DNA of 64,000 bases. It comes from Muricea muricata (Eukaryota; Cnidaria; Anthozoa; Malacalcyonacea; Plexauridae). The notes beneath the pieces were generated by a model. That model was not told the DNA's origin and made no database searches. It saw only the letters and a program-made list of their open reading frames with translations. The stretch is taken from assembly GCA_963855995.1 (NCBI GenBank), contig OY979717.1:36351497-36415496 (forward strand), in the 5' to 3' direction. The position numbers were made by a program, and so were the translations under genes. Shown piece by piece: positions 39,729 to 50,784 of the stretch; within the stretch, counting starts at the first letter, position 1, and every line of letters starts with the position of its first letter.

Positions 39729-40228
39729 ATGGCGGGTAGAAATCCAGATCGTAGTTCTATAAATACTGTGGACATTGTGCGAAGAGTTGTAACAACGATG
39801 AACAATCTTGATTCCACAAGTACAAATACAAGTACACCAACAAACGACGTTCAGAGCGAAAACAACCCCAGTCAAAGGATTCGGTCGTGCGATGAAGAAG
39901 TAAATGATAGCTTTCGTTTCCCGCGTAACGGCCAACCAGCGCAGCGTCAAAATGGCCCTGTACGTTCTAGAAATGGTAGATTTGCTCCATACAGAAATGA
40001 GAGAAAAAGGCAGACGACAGCAAGAAGGCGTCACATATCATGAAAGATGTATGTCTTCTATCGAGCCCCGACTGGGATGCCGTCCCAAGACGAGATTCCA
40101 AACAACGACTTGTTCGACAAAATATGTTTGTTGACGCATGGACCCTAGACAAGACCTGGTCGGAAGAGCAACTTAGAAAAGAAATATTACTGTTGTTTAA
40201 AGAACAACTTACTTCAGTTAATGAGTGA
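39729..40228 (+). pseudogene. Captured gene fragment in the foldback (left copy)
   Basis: The first frame starts MAGRNPDRSSINTVDIVRR and is Asn/Ser/Arg-rich. After a frame change near 40040 a second frame continues with MKDVCLLSSPDWDAVPRRDS and VDAWTLDKTWSEEQLRKEI, ending next to a GTGAGT donor-like site. The layout resembles the front of proteins with a KDV-LLPSP...W-x-E-x2-L-R pattern, which I recall from transposon-related cnidarian proteins. That family link is uncertain. The right arm (40795-40343, minus) keeps the frame through this join, so the left copy has a one-base shift. Confidence 0.45.
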
Positions 40229-40342
40229 GTGTTGTTTTCATTTTCTAAGCCTGGTCACTTGATTGACAACAACCAATCGATGAAACGAACAGCCAGAAAC
40301 CCCACAGACTTGTTGCAAGTTTTGCTGGCTTGCTGCAAGTTG

Positions 40343-40795
40343 TCAACAAGTTACAGTAAGTCTGTTGACTTCATCAAGTTGCACAACAGTAAATCTGTGA
40401 AAATCAGTCTTTGTTGCAGAAACAACTTGCATCAAGCTTGTGGATAAATCCCAGTCGGGGCTCGGTAGAAGACATACATCTTTCATGATATGTGACGCCT
40501 TCTTGCTGTCGTGTGCCTTTTTCTCTCGATTTCTGTATGGAGCAAATCTACCATTTCTAGAACGTACAGGGCCATTTTGACGCTGCGCTGGTTGGCCGTT
40601 ACGCGGGAGACGAAAGCTATCATTTACTTCTTCATCGCACGACCGAATCCTTTGACTGGGGTTGTTTTCGCTCTGAACGTCGTTTGTTGGTGTACTTGTA
40701 TTTGTACTTGTGGAATCAAGATTGTTCATCGTTGTTACAACTCTTCGCACAATGTCCACAATATTTATAGAACTACGATCTGGATTTCTATCCAC
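40343..40795 (-). pseudogene. Captured gene fragment in the foldback (right copy)
   Basis: This is an inverted copy of the left-arm frame: MDRNPDRSSINIVDIVRR to KKASHIMKDVCLLPSPDWD in a single frame. Beyond residue 120 it runs into the unique centre and reads unrelated residues. It shows the uninterrupted form of the segment that is frameshifted on the left. Confidence 0.45.
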
Positions 40796-43700
40796 CGTAA
40801 TGGCCCGAAATATGGTCGAATTTGTCAGAGTAGCGTGTTTGCTATGTTTATAATCCGGATCCGGTGCATGTACTTCCGCTGAATTTCGAATGATTACTTC
40901 CGCTTCCTTTCATATTTTGTGATCGTGTTTGCGGTGGTTGATATTTTGTGTGTGCATTTTCATATTTTTTTGAGAAGTTTATTATTTTATATTTTTGTTG
41001 TAAAATTTTATGGTAGTATATGTTTGTTTCGTATTGTGTGCGGCGATTTATCATTAATTTATTGCTTTTTGATATTTTGTTTGCGAATTTGATATTAGAT
41101 TTTACAGTTTGATATATTTTGTGGACGTTTGATAGATTATTTGGACGTCTTGGTGTTTTGATAATGCCTTTAATATTGTGTATAGTGCTTTCCTATTTTT
41201 GTCCGTATCGGTACGCCATATTGAATTTAGACATTTGGGAGAGAGGGAGCTCTGATATTGGATGAAATGGCCATTCAGGTAATGTTTCTTGCTATTCTAC
41301 AACTTGTCAAGTTTCATCATCATCACCATCACCGTGTTGGATGAATTTTCTTGTTTGTAATCATCAAAATTCTAAAAAAAGCATTGCATAATCTACAATA
41401 CTAGTGTTGTAGACCGACATGTTTCCAACCGAGCAATCTCAATAAATATTTGTTGCTTAAGCTCATTTTGTTTGCTTGCATGCATGTCAGACAACTGTTT
41501 AGCCCTCAAATGTTATTCAAGTAATTTGATTAATACTTATAATAACCTCGTCAATATGAAAATTAAGTGACAGTGTTATAAAAATAACCTAAATATTTAT
41601 ATCACCCTGATCACGTAGGAAGATTTGCAACTCAAGACAACGAATGGGGTGACATCACTTGTAGGACTAGTAGATCTAGGAGATGAAAAGACAACGATGG
41701 ATGGCATAAACACAGGTCTGGGATGTATTTTAGGTTGCATTAACTAGACTGGAGGACTATAGATGGGTAAACCTTGTTTACATAAATTGAAACAATTTGC
41801 CTGCCAGCAATGCGCGGACATCAGTTTTTAAAAGACTTAACACACATGAATTGCTCTGTTACGTTTGCTTACGTAATTAGACGTTGCTCAGAATTACAAA
41901 AAAAAACGTCTCCGCTCATTCAGTTGCTTGCAGGCAATATAACAATGTGCCACCCTGTTCGGTTACTATGTTCATGTCTCGTTATTTATCAGTTTTGGCT
42001 AGCACTCTATTGGAATTTATCTTTTTGTCATTCAACAGCAAGATTCAACAAGACATGAATCTATTATTCGTTTTTTTATGCATGGTTTTTTGGTCAGGGT
42101 AATGGCAGTCGACATGCGTAATGTGACAATTGACACGAACATCGTCAAAGTGCTTTTTTAATCAAAAAGTATATACAGCTTTAGGAAAGTTTGTCCCCTT
42201 ACCAAATAATCCCTAATATTAGCCCGGGAGATATCGCTCAATATAGACCAACTAATTGCAATTAAAAAAAACAATATATTTCACAGATGTCAAGAAAGCT
42301 GAACTTGCGTCACACGTCCTGCAGTTTGTGTTTCTAGGAAACACAGGGTTTAGATCTCCGTTTGCACACTGGCCCACTAAAGAAGTTGACCCGAGCACTT
42401 TATATCATTTATTTTGGAAGGCTGTATTTTGGCTTTTAAGGGAAGGGTTTAAAGTCAGATATAATTGCTGTGACGGTGGTGAAGCTAACAGGAGTTTAAT
42501 CAAACTGCACTTCAAAGATAAAGATCCTTTCAAAGAGTTGTTTACTCTGACAAACCCGTACACGAAGGAGCCGATGTTTTTCATTCTCGATATTGCAGTA
42601 AGATAACTTTTAAATTGTTAAGGGGAAATGTTGGCAAAAGGCAGATTTGGTAGTCATTCGTGTAAAATTAAATAAAGCAGTTTTAAGCGGGTCAAAGAAT
42701 CGTTTTACAAATTAAAATCAAACTCAAATCCTTAAAGTTATACTTCATTTTTACTACTAATAGCTTTACACAGTCTGACATCATGATATTTTATTTTAAG
42801 CATAATGTGAAGAAATTACGAAACAACGTATACAAAAGCACTCCCAAAGATACGCGAAACCTCACATTTGCCCATCAGCCCATCGCGTGGAAACAATGGA
42901 TCGATGCTTTCAACTGGGATCAAAAAGCCAATTCACTACCCATTCATCATCGATTGACTATTAACCATATGGAGTTGGGTTATGCAACTAAAATGCGAAA
43001 TCATTTGGCAGAACAAGTCCTCGATCGTGATATGTTAAACTTGATGAAGGTACTATGAGAAAAAAAATGGGAGGGGGGGGGGATTGTTGAGAAAATATAC
43101 TATTATAAGCGCTAGTTTCAGTTATTAAATATGTTCATACAAATACCTACGTCGGTGACTATCATAAACGCGGTAACTTTAAGACAGTAAATGGTTTACA
43201 AATTTAAAAAAAATATGAAAGCAATATTCATCAAATGGGTTATTGAGTTATGGGTTATATCATGGTCATGTACGTTTGTGTATTAATAACCACCGACGGA
43301 GGCTTTTATTCTATTTAATTGTCGAGGCGATTGATGCTTTAGAAGCATCATGTTATTACCTTCTACTGTAGCACGTCATTTGCCTTGATAATCAAAGCCT
43401 CTGCCGAGGAGACAGACATTGGTGATTTGGTTTAGTAAACTCCATTTTTCCAGGCTTTCCAGGCACATATGACCAAACAGGCTGGCAAAGAAATACATGA
43501 TCTTGACAAGGCAATAGAGTTCTTAGAAGTTACAAGTACCTTAATTGAGAATCGGAATAGTCATCAAAGATATACGAATATGGTCGACCGCCGTCTTTTG
43601 GAAAATGAAAGGGCTTTACTATGGCTACAAACGTGGGAAGCAGAAGTAGATTCAATGCAGGGATTGAGTGCAACTGAAAGAAATAAATTGTTCATCTCAA

Positions 43701-44009
43701 AGAAAACTATGTTTGATGTTTCGTCCTCTATAATTGGATTCAAAGAGTTCTGCAAATTTACCTTTAATGAACATCCAGGTTGTACTGTACATGCCCACAG
43801 ATTAAACAGCAATATAGTGGAAAATGCTTTCTGCCAGCAACGCGGGAGGAACGGGCAGAATGATAATCCAACATATTTACAATATGGCCCCACAATGAAC
43901 AGTATCTTGTTAGGACAATCCACAACAACAAAGAAGAGCAACACTGGAAACGTGGATTGTTTACCATTCTACAAGGCAAACAAGCTTCCGGTGAAAAGAA
44001 GATGAAGTG

Positions 44010-44668
44010 GTGTGGAGTAAACCCATTAGAAAAAATAAGTACAGTGCGTAGCCTTTTTTGGTACACACTGTATAATAACTAAATGATCATATGCCATGGG
44101 AATGTCGTACAGTAAATAACTCTTGATTTTTTAAAATATGACCCGTGCAATACTGGTACATTTTTCAAAAATTACTCGTAAGATTAATCATTAATTGCAC
44201 ACCATCCCATGTGGTTAGCTAAACTGTATACTAACGTATGCAAATGCAGTACAGTATTTATAAGGCTCTCCATAACATTTTTTAAAAATGTACCTGTACA
44301 TGCATGTTGAATGTTTAAACTATATAATCAATAATTAACTAAATTGTATGGACTGCTAAATGCATTTTGTACATCAGTGCACAGTATATATGACTCATTT
44401 TATGAATATTTTGGCTAATATGCATATTATATTGATTGATAATTGTATAAGTTGATATTTGAAAAATAAACTTGTAAATAAATTATATAAGCGTACTCCA
44501 AAACTAAAATGAATCATCCATACCACTGAACAAAATATTTGTTTGCAACCCATTATAAGAGGCAAATGCATACTGATCAAATTTTAAAAATGCAAAATAT
44601 CTGCGCTTTTGCCTTTTATAATGCTTAACAAATTATTCCTTAAAGTCGAATATGCTAACAACAACTAG
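44010..44668. other. Intergenic spacer between convergent genes of the P-like element
   Basis: AT-rich stretch between the stop codons of the transposase (plus) and the helicase (minus). It should hold both 3' ends. AATAAA-like signals are present (for example near 44463), but none could be assigned firmly. Confidence 0.5.
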
Positions 44669-47445
44669 TTAACTTTCAATAGGGGAATGTATCAAATTTA
44701 CCTGTTTAACAGTTGTCTGGTTGTAAATATGTCTGGTCTTTTTGTCACTAGGGCCTACCAGTAAATTATGTGAATCTTGTTTTTTGTGGCTTGTGTCTTG
44801 TTTAATTGCCTCAAGTGTGACTTTATCGGCAATTCTTTCTTTCACAAGCTTTCTTTCTTGCACTCTTTTCCGGTGTGCTTCTGTCTTCATAATGTGATGG
44901 TCTCTCCGAAAGTTCCGAATATATTGTCCTGCACCCATTTTAAAAAACTTATCAACAATGCTGCCAAGAATTACCAACTTCTGCCCTCTTGTACCTTTTA
45001 CTTTATCTAGTATTTCAAACCACAATTCCTGCAATCTTTTGTCATTCTTCACACCAGCAATGGCAACAGGCAAGAACTTCTGTTGCAAGATATTCAAGTT
45101 GTGATGGCAAAGTGTTTTTACTCTAAGTTCTTCCAAATACATAAAAAGTTGAAATGCCTTGTCACTTATATGAACGAGAGAGTTTTTCCTGTACTGTTTT
45201 GTATCAGTAATTGACAGTGTTCCCTCATACTCTGTACATTCATGTGAGATGACTGCACCAACAAAGATTCAAGCACAGTAACATATAGGTATCGTTGATT
45301 CATTTCCTGACGAACTTTTGGGTTATTTGATGCTACATTTTGTGTAATGTACCTTTTGTACCCATAAATCAATTTTATAAGTGTCCACCCACCAACATAC
45401 CGCACTTTTCCCTTTCCTTCTTCACTCATATTCCAAACATTTATCTCTTCGATTTCTTTTCCATCTTCCACACACCTTTCTAAATATGCCTTACTAATTA
45501 TGGCTACCCGGACAGCCTTGCCTCACTCAGTTTTTAGACAATGATGTTCAAGATTAAAGTTCTTGCTCCCTACGACAGCTGAAAACTCACTGTCCAGTTG
45601 CTCCATATTCAAAATACTAAACTCAGTTGCCATGATAGATTTAAAGTCATAGATGGTTGATCCATCTTTCTTATTCTTGATATTCTTATTAACTTCTTTG
45701 GACAAGCGAGTCCATTGAATTTCAATAAAAGTTTTTACCTTTGGTAAACTTTCTGGTTGCTGCAGGCTTGCTATTAAATTATTTATCTTGAATGCTAGTG
45801 AGCCACTGACAGATGCTTGTGTTGACATATCTTTAAGTTCCTCTAAGAAAAAGTGAATGCGGTCATTGTTTATTAGATCAGGATGAGTCTCCTTGTGGCA
45901 TGATGAAGATTCTCCCTCATCAACCTCTACTTCCTCATCAACCTGCCCAGGTTCACACTCACTATCAACTGAGGAAACAAAATAAGTTTGACAAAAAACA
46001 TCAATTTCTGCAAGGTCACTTGATGAAAGTGGTTCATCAAACAAAGGATCATCAATAAACTGGAAATCAACAACTGTGGGTTGAATATCAACTATCTTGT
46101 TCTGACAACACTGATGATCCAGCAAAGGCTCTGATAAACTAACTTTCCTGTAAAAGTCAACAACTCTGTTGTTTGCTTTTATTAAACGAGCAGGATTGAA
46201 CTGTAAGACCAGCCACAAATTCTCTTCCACTGTGGACATAAGCAGCTTGTAATGTCTGGCTTTGGGATTTATGCACAGTTATACTCCATGCCAACTTCAG
46301 TGGATACTGGTTTCGTTGCCCAATAACATCACAACTGCTACCTGACTCATATGCAAACCACGAAACCCGAGTCAGTTTGCAGGTTATGCCGACATTGTAG
46401 AAATTAACTGTTGGCCCATCTTCTTCCAACTGAATGACTCGGCCTCTAATCCCATTTGTCAACTTGCTTGATATGTTGTATAACAGAATCACCTCAGCTC
46501 CAATCTTGAGAACAAGATGTTTTTCCGCAAGTGTTAGTTTATTTAGTATTTCATCATTACAGGTATCAATGCTTGTGTAAATATACTTTTCACCAGGCAT
46601 TTTATCAAGCTGACTCAAACTAAAGAAAGTTGCATCAAAATTTGTGCAGAAAATATGTGGTACAAATAGAATACCAAAGTCCTGGCAGTTTAGCTCTTTT
46701 TCACTAAGTTCATCTTTAATAAACTTAAGAGATCTGTTAGAACACTCACCCAAAGCAAATTCCTCAAGTAGTCCAAGAAATTGCTTCTCTTTTGGATCTT
46801 GCCGATATACTGTCTCTAGCACTACCGAGTGATTAGACACATGCTGCCATAATATGCTTTCAAAACAATACCTCCCCTCGTCAACATTATTTTCAATTGG
46901 TGGTAGCTGGAAGAAGTCTCCAATGCAAATACTTGTAATCCCCCAAATAATTTTGTCGAGCCTCTAACTCGCTGTGCTAAAGTGTTCATCAATTCAAAGT
47001 TTTTAGCACTAAGTTGTGAGACTTCATCGATACAAAGCACATCAGTCTCCAACCATCTACGTTTACAAGTATCCCGGCTCATAATTGATGAAACTATAAA
47101 ATCAACATTCATTCTTGAATTTTGAATTCCACTAAATGAATGAAGGGTCATGGCATCATCATATAGTGAATAAGCCATGCCAGTTGTGGCCGTTACCTTC
47201 ACCTGTTTTGTTTGTTGCAGAACACTAACAACTCGTTTTACTATGTACGTTTTGCCAGTGCCTGGCTTTCCACCCACGAATACATTATGCCCATCCATGG
47301 CTAAATTCATCTCATTAATCTGTTCTTTGTTCAAAACGTGCATAACTCTGGATGTTTCGATGAAACGCAACTGATCAATTGCTTCCAACCTCAATTCTAC
47401 ATTTCTAACATTATAAATTGTAAATGATTGTAAACCATAGACCAC
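44669..47445 (-). pseudogene. PIF1-family helicase of the P-like element, frameshifted
   Basis: The N-terminal piece (47445-46822) has Walker A (GGKPGTGKTYIV, about residue 58), the TGMAYSLY segment of motif Ia and Walker B (DVLCIDEVSQL). A one-base shift near 46925 changes frame; the next frame reads ICIGDFFQLPPI (motif III) and VVLETVYRQDPKEK, and runs to 46157 with the RNQYPLKLAWSITVHKSQSQTL block near the motif V-VI region. A small deletion near 46235 removes the VALSR-type segment, and the next frame resumes with VLQFNPARLIKANNRVV (to 45523). Two further pieces (45471-45166 and 45142-44669) continue a C-terminal domain of unknown function. PIF1 enzymes are 5'-to-3' DNA helicases. Here one may help copy or resolve a long transposon, which is inference. 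Confidence 0.8.
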
Positions 47446-47711
47446 TGAGTGCCGAAGTTAACACGAAGCCGAAAATAGTTCAGCGATCTTTATCTGAACG
47501 CTTCCGACGGGAGTCTTGTGACGTCACGAGAACAAGCTACTCGTGGAACACATTGTGCGAAAAAAGTCTTCGAGTGTTTCATGCAAAAACATACAAAAAA
47601 TCGATCGTATATTAAGTCTAATACATCAGTAATTGAGTTACGTCCCTAAAAACATTGAATCTGGAAAAAAATATTCGAAAATGTGCATAAATTGTGAATT
47701 TTAAGGCATTT

Positions 47712-47986
47712 TCAATCGTCGACCCGTCGATGTTTCAACCCTTTCTTTTCTCCCTTCTTCCGCCGCCTTCAACTTTTCGCGCCCACGTTCCTTACATGTA
47801 AGCGATCATTTCTGCTTAAAGAAACGTCATGTAGAGTTATACTGTAATGACCGATTAGATTAAGCAAGCGATAGTCAAGCAGTAATCAAGGGTTCAAGTA
47901 AAATTCAAGTAGGTTTTTACAAATGAATAAAATATTAGTTCAATCCTAACTAATTCAATGCGTAACTCATAGTGGGGCTCCCTGTG
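47712..47986 (-). repeat. Right terminal inverted repeat of the P-like element
   Basis: 275 bp, the inverse of 36532-36843 apart from the missing 19-bp repeat units and scattered substitutions. It ends CTCCCTGTG. It lies upstream of the helicase gene and may hold its promoter. Confidence 0.88.
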
Positions 47987-47993
47987 GTAATAT
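47987..47993 (+). repeat. Target-site duplication (right) of the P-like element
   Basis: GTAATAT, identical to 36525-36531. Confidence 0.85.
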
Positions 47994-48001
47994 GCGCGAA
48001 G

Positions 48002-48103
48002 CACCCATAGCAAGCACACGCGAGTTGATGCATACTAATAAGTCACATGACATGTTGACATGTATATTGATATAGTTGATTTGGACAACGTTAATGACAG
48101 CGA

Positions 48104-48106
<3 letters not shown>
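48002..48106 (-). repeat. Right arm of the inverted repeat that brackets the P-like transposon
   Basis: Inverse of 35312-35416, ending at the (TA)n tract at 48107. Only about 8 bp separate it from the right target duplication, whereas the left arm is 1.1 kb away from the left one. A Tc1-type exon and a mariner MITE fill that left gap. Confidence 0.75.

Positions 48107-48164
<58 letters not shown>
48107..48164. repeat. (TA)n tract
   Basis: TA repeat of about 58 bp with one TTT interruption, between the inverted arm and the hAT remnant. Confidence 0.9.
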
Positions 48165-48165
48165 C

Positions 48166-50100
48166 AGTAGTGTTGAGGAAGATGCGGCATTTTGTTACCC
48201 TTGTCGAAAATTTTCCTAAAATACCTCTGCAAATGCTTTGGATCCTTTAACGTTTGTTGAGACGGGTTACAAGAACTGGGCGAACGCTCTTGATGCAAAT
48301 AAAGGTCTGTTCAAACATGAACATTCTGAAATGCACAAGAATTGTTACGCTAAATGGTCGGATTTAAGGAGAATAGAGGCAGGTAAACAGAAAGACATTA
48401 GGAGACGAATAAATGCTGACCACAATGAGGTAGCCAGGCGAAACAGGGAATATCTCAGCAGTTTATTTAAGCATGTAATCTGTTTTACAACCAATGAGGA
48501 TCCAATGAGGTGATGATGAAACTGACAAAATCTAAGAATCATGGGAAATGAATCAGCTTTATCAAACTACAACTCGAAAGCAACCCTACGTTTCGGGAGC
48601 TCCACCAAAAGTTCATGAGTAGTCGCACCCCTATGGACTATAATAGTAAGACTAGCATAAACGGAATCATTAAAATCATCGCTGATGGTGCTAGATCGGC
48701 GATCTGCAACCAGATTAAGAATAGTGGAAGTGGGCTTTTTTCAGTTTTGATTGATGAGAGCAAGGATACTGCAAAGCGCGAGGAACTTGCAATAGCTGTA
48801 CGCTACTCTGTTGGAAAGGTTGTTGAACGCTTCTGTGACCTGAGACCGCTAGGAGATTTTGGTGCACGATCTACTATGACCCTAGCTAAAGAAGTCATTG
48901 ACTTGATAACTGAAAGATCTAGAGCAGCTGTAATTTCATTTGGGGCTGACTGTGCAAGTGTGATGTCAGGAAAATATGCTGGGGTTGCCGAGCTTTTACG
49001 TTCAGAACATTTTCAATGGCTGGTTTACATCCATTGCACTGCACATCGCCTGAATCTTGTTGTAAATGACATCATTAAATGACCTCCATTGGCTCTAGAC
49101 GTAATGACAATGGTTAACTCGCTATACTCGTTCTTTAACATCCCCAAAGTCAGATCACTTTACGAGACCGAGTATCAAGAATTGTACCCTAGAAGCCAGA
49201 TCAAATATCTGCATCAACAAATAGAAATTCGCTGGGGGTCCAAGTTTGAGACAGTGGACCTTCTGATAGACAAACCTGGGGTTTTTTTAGAAATTCTTGC
49301 AAGGGCAGCACAGAATCCGTGATCTGCAACGATATAGTCCATGTCCATGATCCAAAGCATGTCGAATGAACAGCAGGTTTTTACAACAAATTGATCACAA
49401 CAAAATATATATGTCATAGGTCTGATCATACTAAGAGCGTATCTGGCTAAGCTTTTCTTCCTTTCGAAAGAATTTCAAAGCCAATCTATTAATTCGACCG
49501 ACGTCCATTATGAGCTGAAGAGAACTCGTGCTTCCTTAGATGCACTCACTGATGACCAGCTGCTGAAAGATACAGAAAAGTTCTTTGAATCAATAGGTGC
49601 ACCTATGGATGTCAACTTAGATTCCTTTGCTATTGTTGCAACGAGGTCAACAACGGAACAGCAATCAGATTCAAATAGAAACCTTGAGAGTAGCATCAGC
49701 AAGATGAACTCTTACATGAAAGAAGAGATCGACGAAGAGTTCAACATCCGGTTTGATGCAAAGCATTTTGAAGTGATGAAGAGCTTTGAAGCCCTTGACG
49801 CCTCTAAGGAATGTTATCTGGACCAGGGAACTCTCGGGTATCTTGTTGATCATTTTCACTGCCTAGAAATTAACTAGTCAGTTCTCAAGTTGGAGCTGGT
49901 AAGAGCGAAGAACGATTTCCAGCTAGGGCGAGAGCTTTTTCAGCAATGAATAGAGCCTGCAACAAGATCAGATCAAGAATCACGGCTTCCAGGCTCACGA
50001 CCTGCTTTGTATTACCTTAAATAATGACTTGGTCAAGGAGCTGGACATTGACAATCTGATAGACTTATGGTCCAAATCCAAGAGGTGCATTAACGTTTAA
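48166..50100 (+). pseudogene. hAT-type transposase (ZMYM/DUF4371-like), broken
   Basis: The sequence starts with FCYPCRKF and FVETGYKNWANAL...GLFKHEHSEMHKNCYAKW, a TTF-type zinc finger. A middle region follows (48615-49082) with FSVLIDESKDTAKREELAIAVRY and FGADCASVMSGKYAGV, then IHCTAHRLNLVV. These are blocks of hAT transposases related to ZMYM1 and DUF4371 proteins. Later frames (49089-49322, 49605-49877) and a short dimerisation remnant (IDNLIDLWSKSKRCINV, ending about 50100) complete the order. In-frame stops near 48214, 48513 and 49080 and several shifts make it inactive. The 5' end is cut at the (TA)n tract. Confidence 0.8.
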
Positions 50101-50280
50101 ATTTTAAACTCTTCACTTTCTAAACTCTCAAAGCACCAAATACACTAATAAAGTAATAAATACAATATACTATTTTACTTGGCAGTGACTATAATCAGAC
50201 TGATTATTCAATATAGATATCAACTCTTCTGATTTCTGAACTATGTACATGTATAGTATTGTAGTTCCAAGTAGTTTATT

Positions 50281-50530
50281 TTTTTTAGCTTGGCCACAAG
50301 GGCAGGGTCACCACAACGTACTAAGTGTGGGCCCGTAGTACCTATCCCACCCTGTCAACTTTCCCTGTGGGAGGAAACCAGAGTACCCGGAGAAAACCCA
50401 CGACTTTCGGCAGAGCGTTGAGTTTACTCTTTTCACATGAGGACTGGGTTTGAGTCCACCTTACAGGGGATCGAACTTGGAACCTTAAACAAAGCTTAAA
50501 CAAAGCATCTCACCCAACCTGGGTGAAGTG
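50281..50530 (-). repeat. SINE-like repeat with conserved central motif
   Basis: On the minus strand the unit has GGTTCCAAGTTCGATCCCC, a B-box-like tRNA segment, then a central GGGTTTTCTCCGGGTAC...GTTTCCTCCCAC motif. I recall that motif from SINEs of many marine animals, though the family name is not certain. It ends in a short T/A-rich stretch near 50281. It has no ORF. Confidence 0.5.
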
Positions 50531-50537
50531 CTTATAC

Positions 50538-50781
50538 TACACGGCAAAAAACGCACAACCTGTTCAGGGCTGATGAAAACAGCCTTGAACAATGTTGTGC
50601 TGCCCACATTGTTCAATGTTGTCAACAATGTTGTTCAGCATTGTTGAGCCTGAATTAGCCTGCAATCAGGTGTAACAATGCTGAACAATATTGTTGACAA
50701 CATTGAACAATGTGGGCAGCACAACATTGTTCAAGGCTGTTTTCATCAGCCCTGAACAGGTTGTGCGTTTTTTGCCGTGTA
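50538..50781. mobile_element. Hairpin MITE (near-perfect palindrome)
   Basis: The 244-bp unit starts TACACGGCAAAAAACGCAC and ends with its inverse. Arms of about 110 bp pair almost completely around a loop of about 20 bp near 50650-50670 (GCCTGAATTAGCCTGC). The arms are rich in AACATTGTTCA motifs. It is a young or well-kept palindrome without coding sequence. Confidence 0.85.
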
Positions 50782-50784
50782 CAT

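Larger units (their letters stand above)
38883..41220. mobile_element. Foldback element nested in the P-like transposon, carrying a mirrored gene fragment
   Basis: The ends are inverted repeats beginning GGCGTACCGTTACGGAC (left) with inverse GTCCGTATCGGTACGCC (right). Arms of about 780 bp run 38883-39140 plus 39560-40070 on the left and 40450-41220 on the right. The left arm is split by a palindromic insert (39141-39530). The middle, 40085-40443, is unique. Each arm carries the same coding-like sequence in opposite orientation (39729-40043 plus; 40795-40470 minus). Confidence 0.8.
37151..44005 (+). pseudogene. P-element/THAP9-type transposase, multi-exon, N-terminal half broken
   Basis: Exons read from the sequence: 37151-38213, 38696-about 38885, 41231-41278, 41619-41715, 42287-42597, 42801-43049 and 43454-44005. 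From 41231 on, all introns have GT...AG ends and the phases fit without a stop. This part holds ILDEMAIQ and LVGLVDLGD (catalytic core start), FVFLGNTGFRSPFAHWPT, CDGGEANRS, the HNVKKLRNN block (GTP-binding insertion type), and VENAFCQQRGRNGQNDNPT near the C-terminus. The first half has an ETEFGRLILKVFPEV segment but frame changes near 37350, 37860 and 38722, a TAA at about 38191 and a TGA at 38781 (GGTTGA, possibly CGA to TGA). No THAP zinc finger was recognised. The foldback lies between the second and third listed exons. Confidence 0.8.
36532..47986. mobile_element. 11.46-kb P-like DNA transposon carrying a PIF1-type helicase
   Basis: The unit is bounded by long inverted repeats (36532-36843 and 47712-47986) starting CACAGGGAGCCCC and flanked by a 7-bp duplication GTAATAT. 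Inside, a multi-exon transposase with P-element/THAP9-type domains runs on plus (37151-44005). A PIF1-family helicase gene runs on minus (47445-44669). The genes converge, and each starts near a TIR. A 2.3-kb foldback is nested at 38883-41220. The shared TIRs and target duplication show that the two genes moved as one unit. The transposase C-terminal half is intact across its introns, but the N-terminal half and the helicase carry frameshifts or stops, so the copy is probably dead. P elements usually duplicate 8 bp, so the 7-bp duplication is a mild mismatch. Confidence 0.85.

Noticed and set aside
41810..42102. Open frames in the P-like element intron
   Set aside because: They lie between well-defined transposase exons with matching phases and show no motif.
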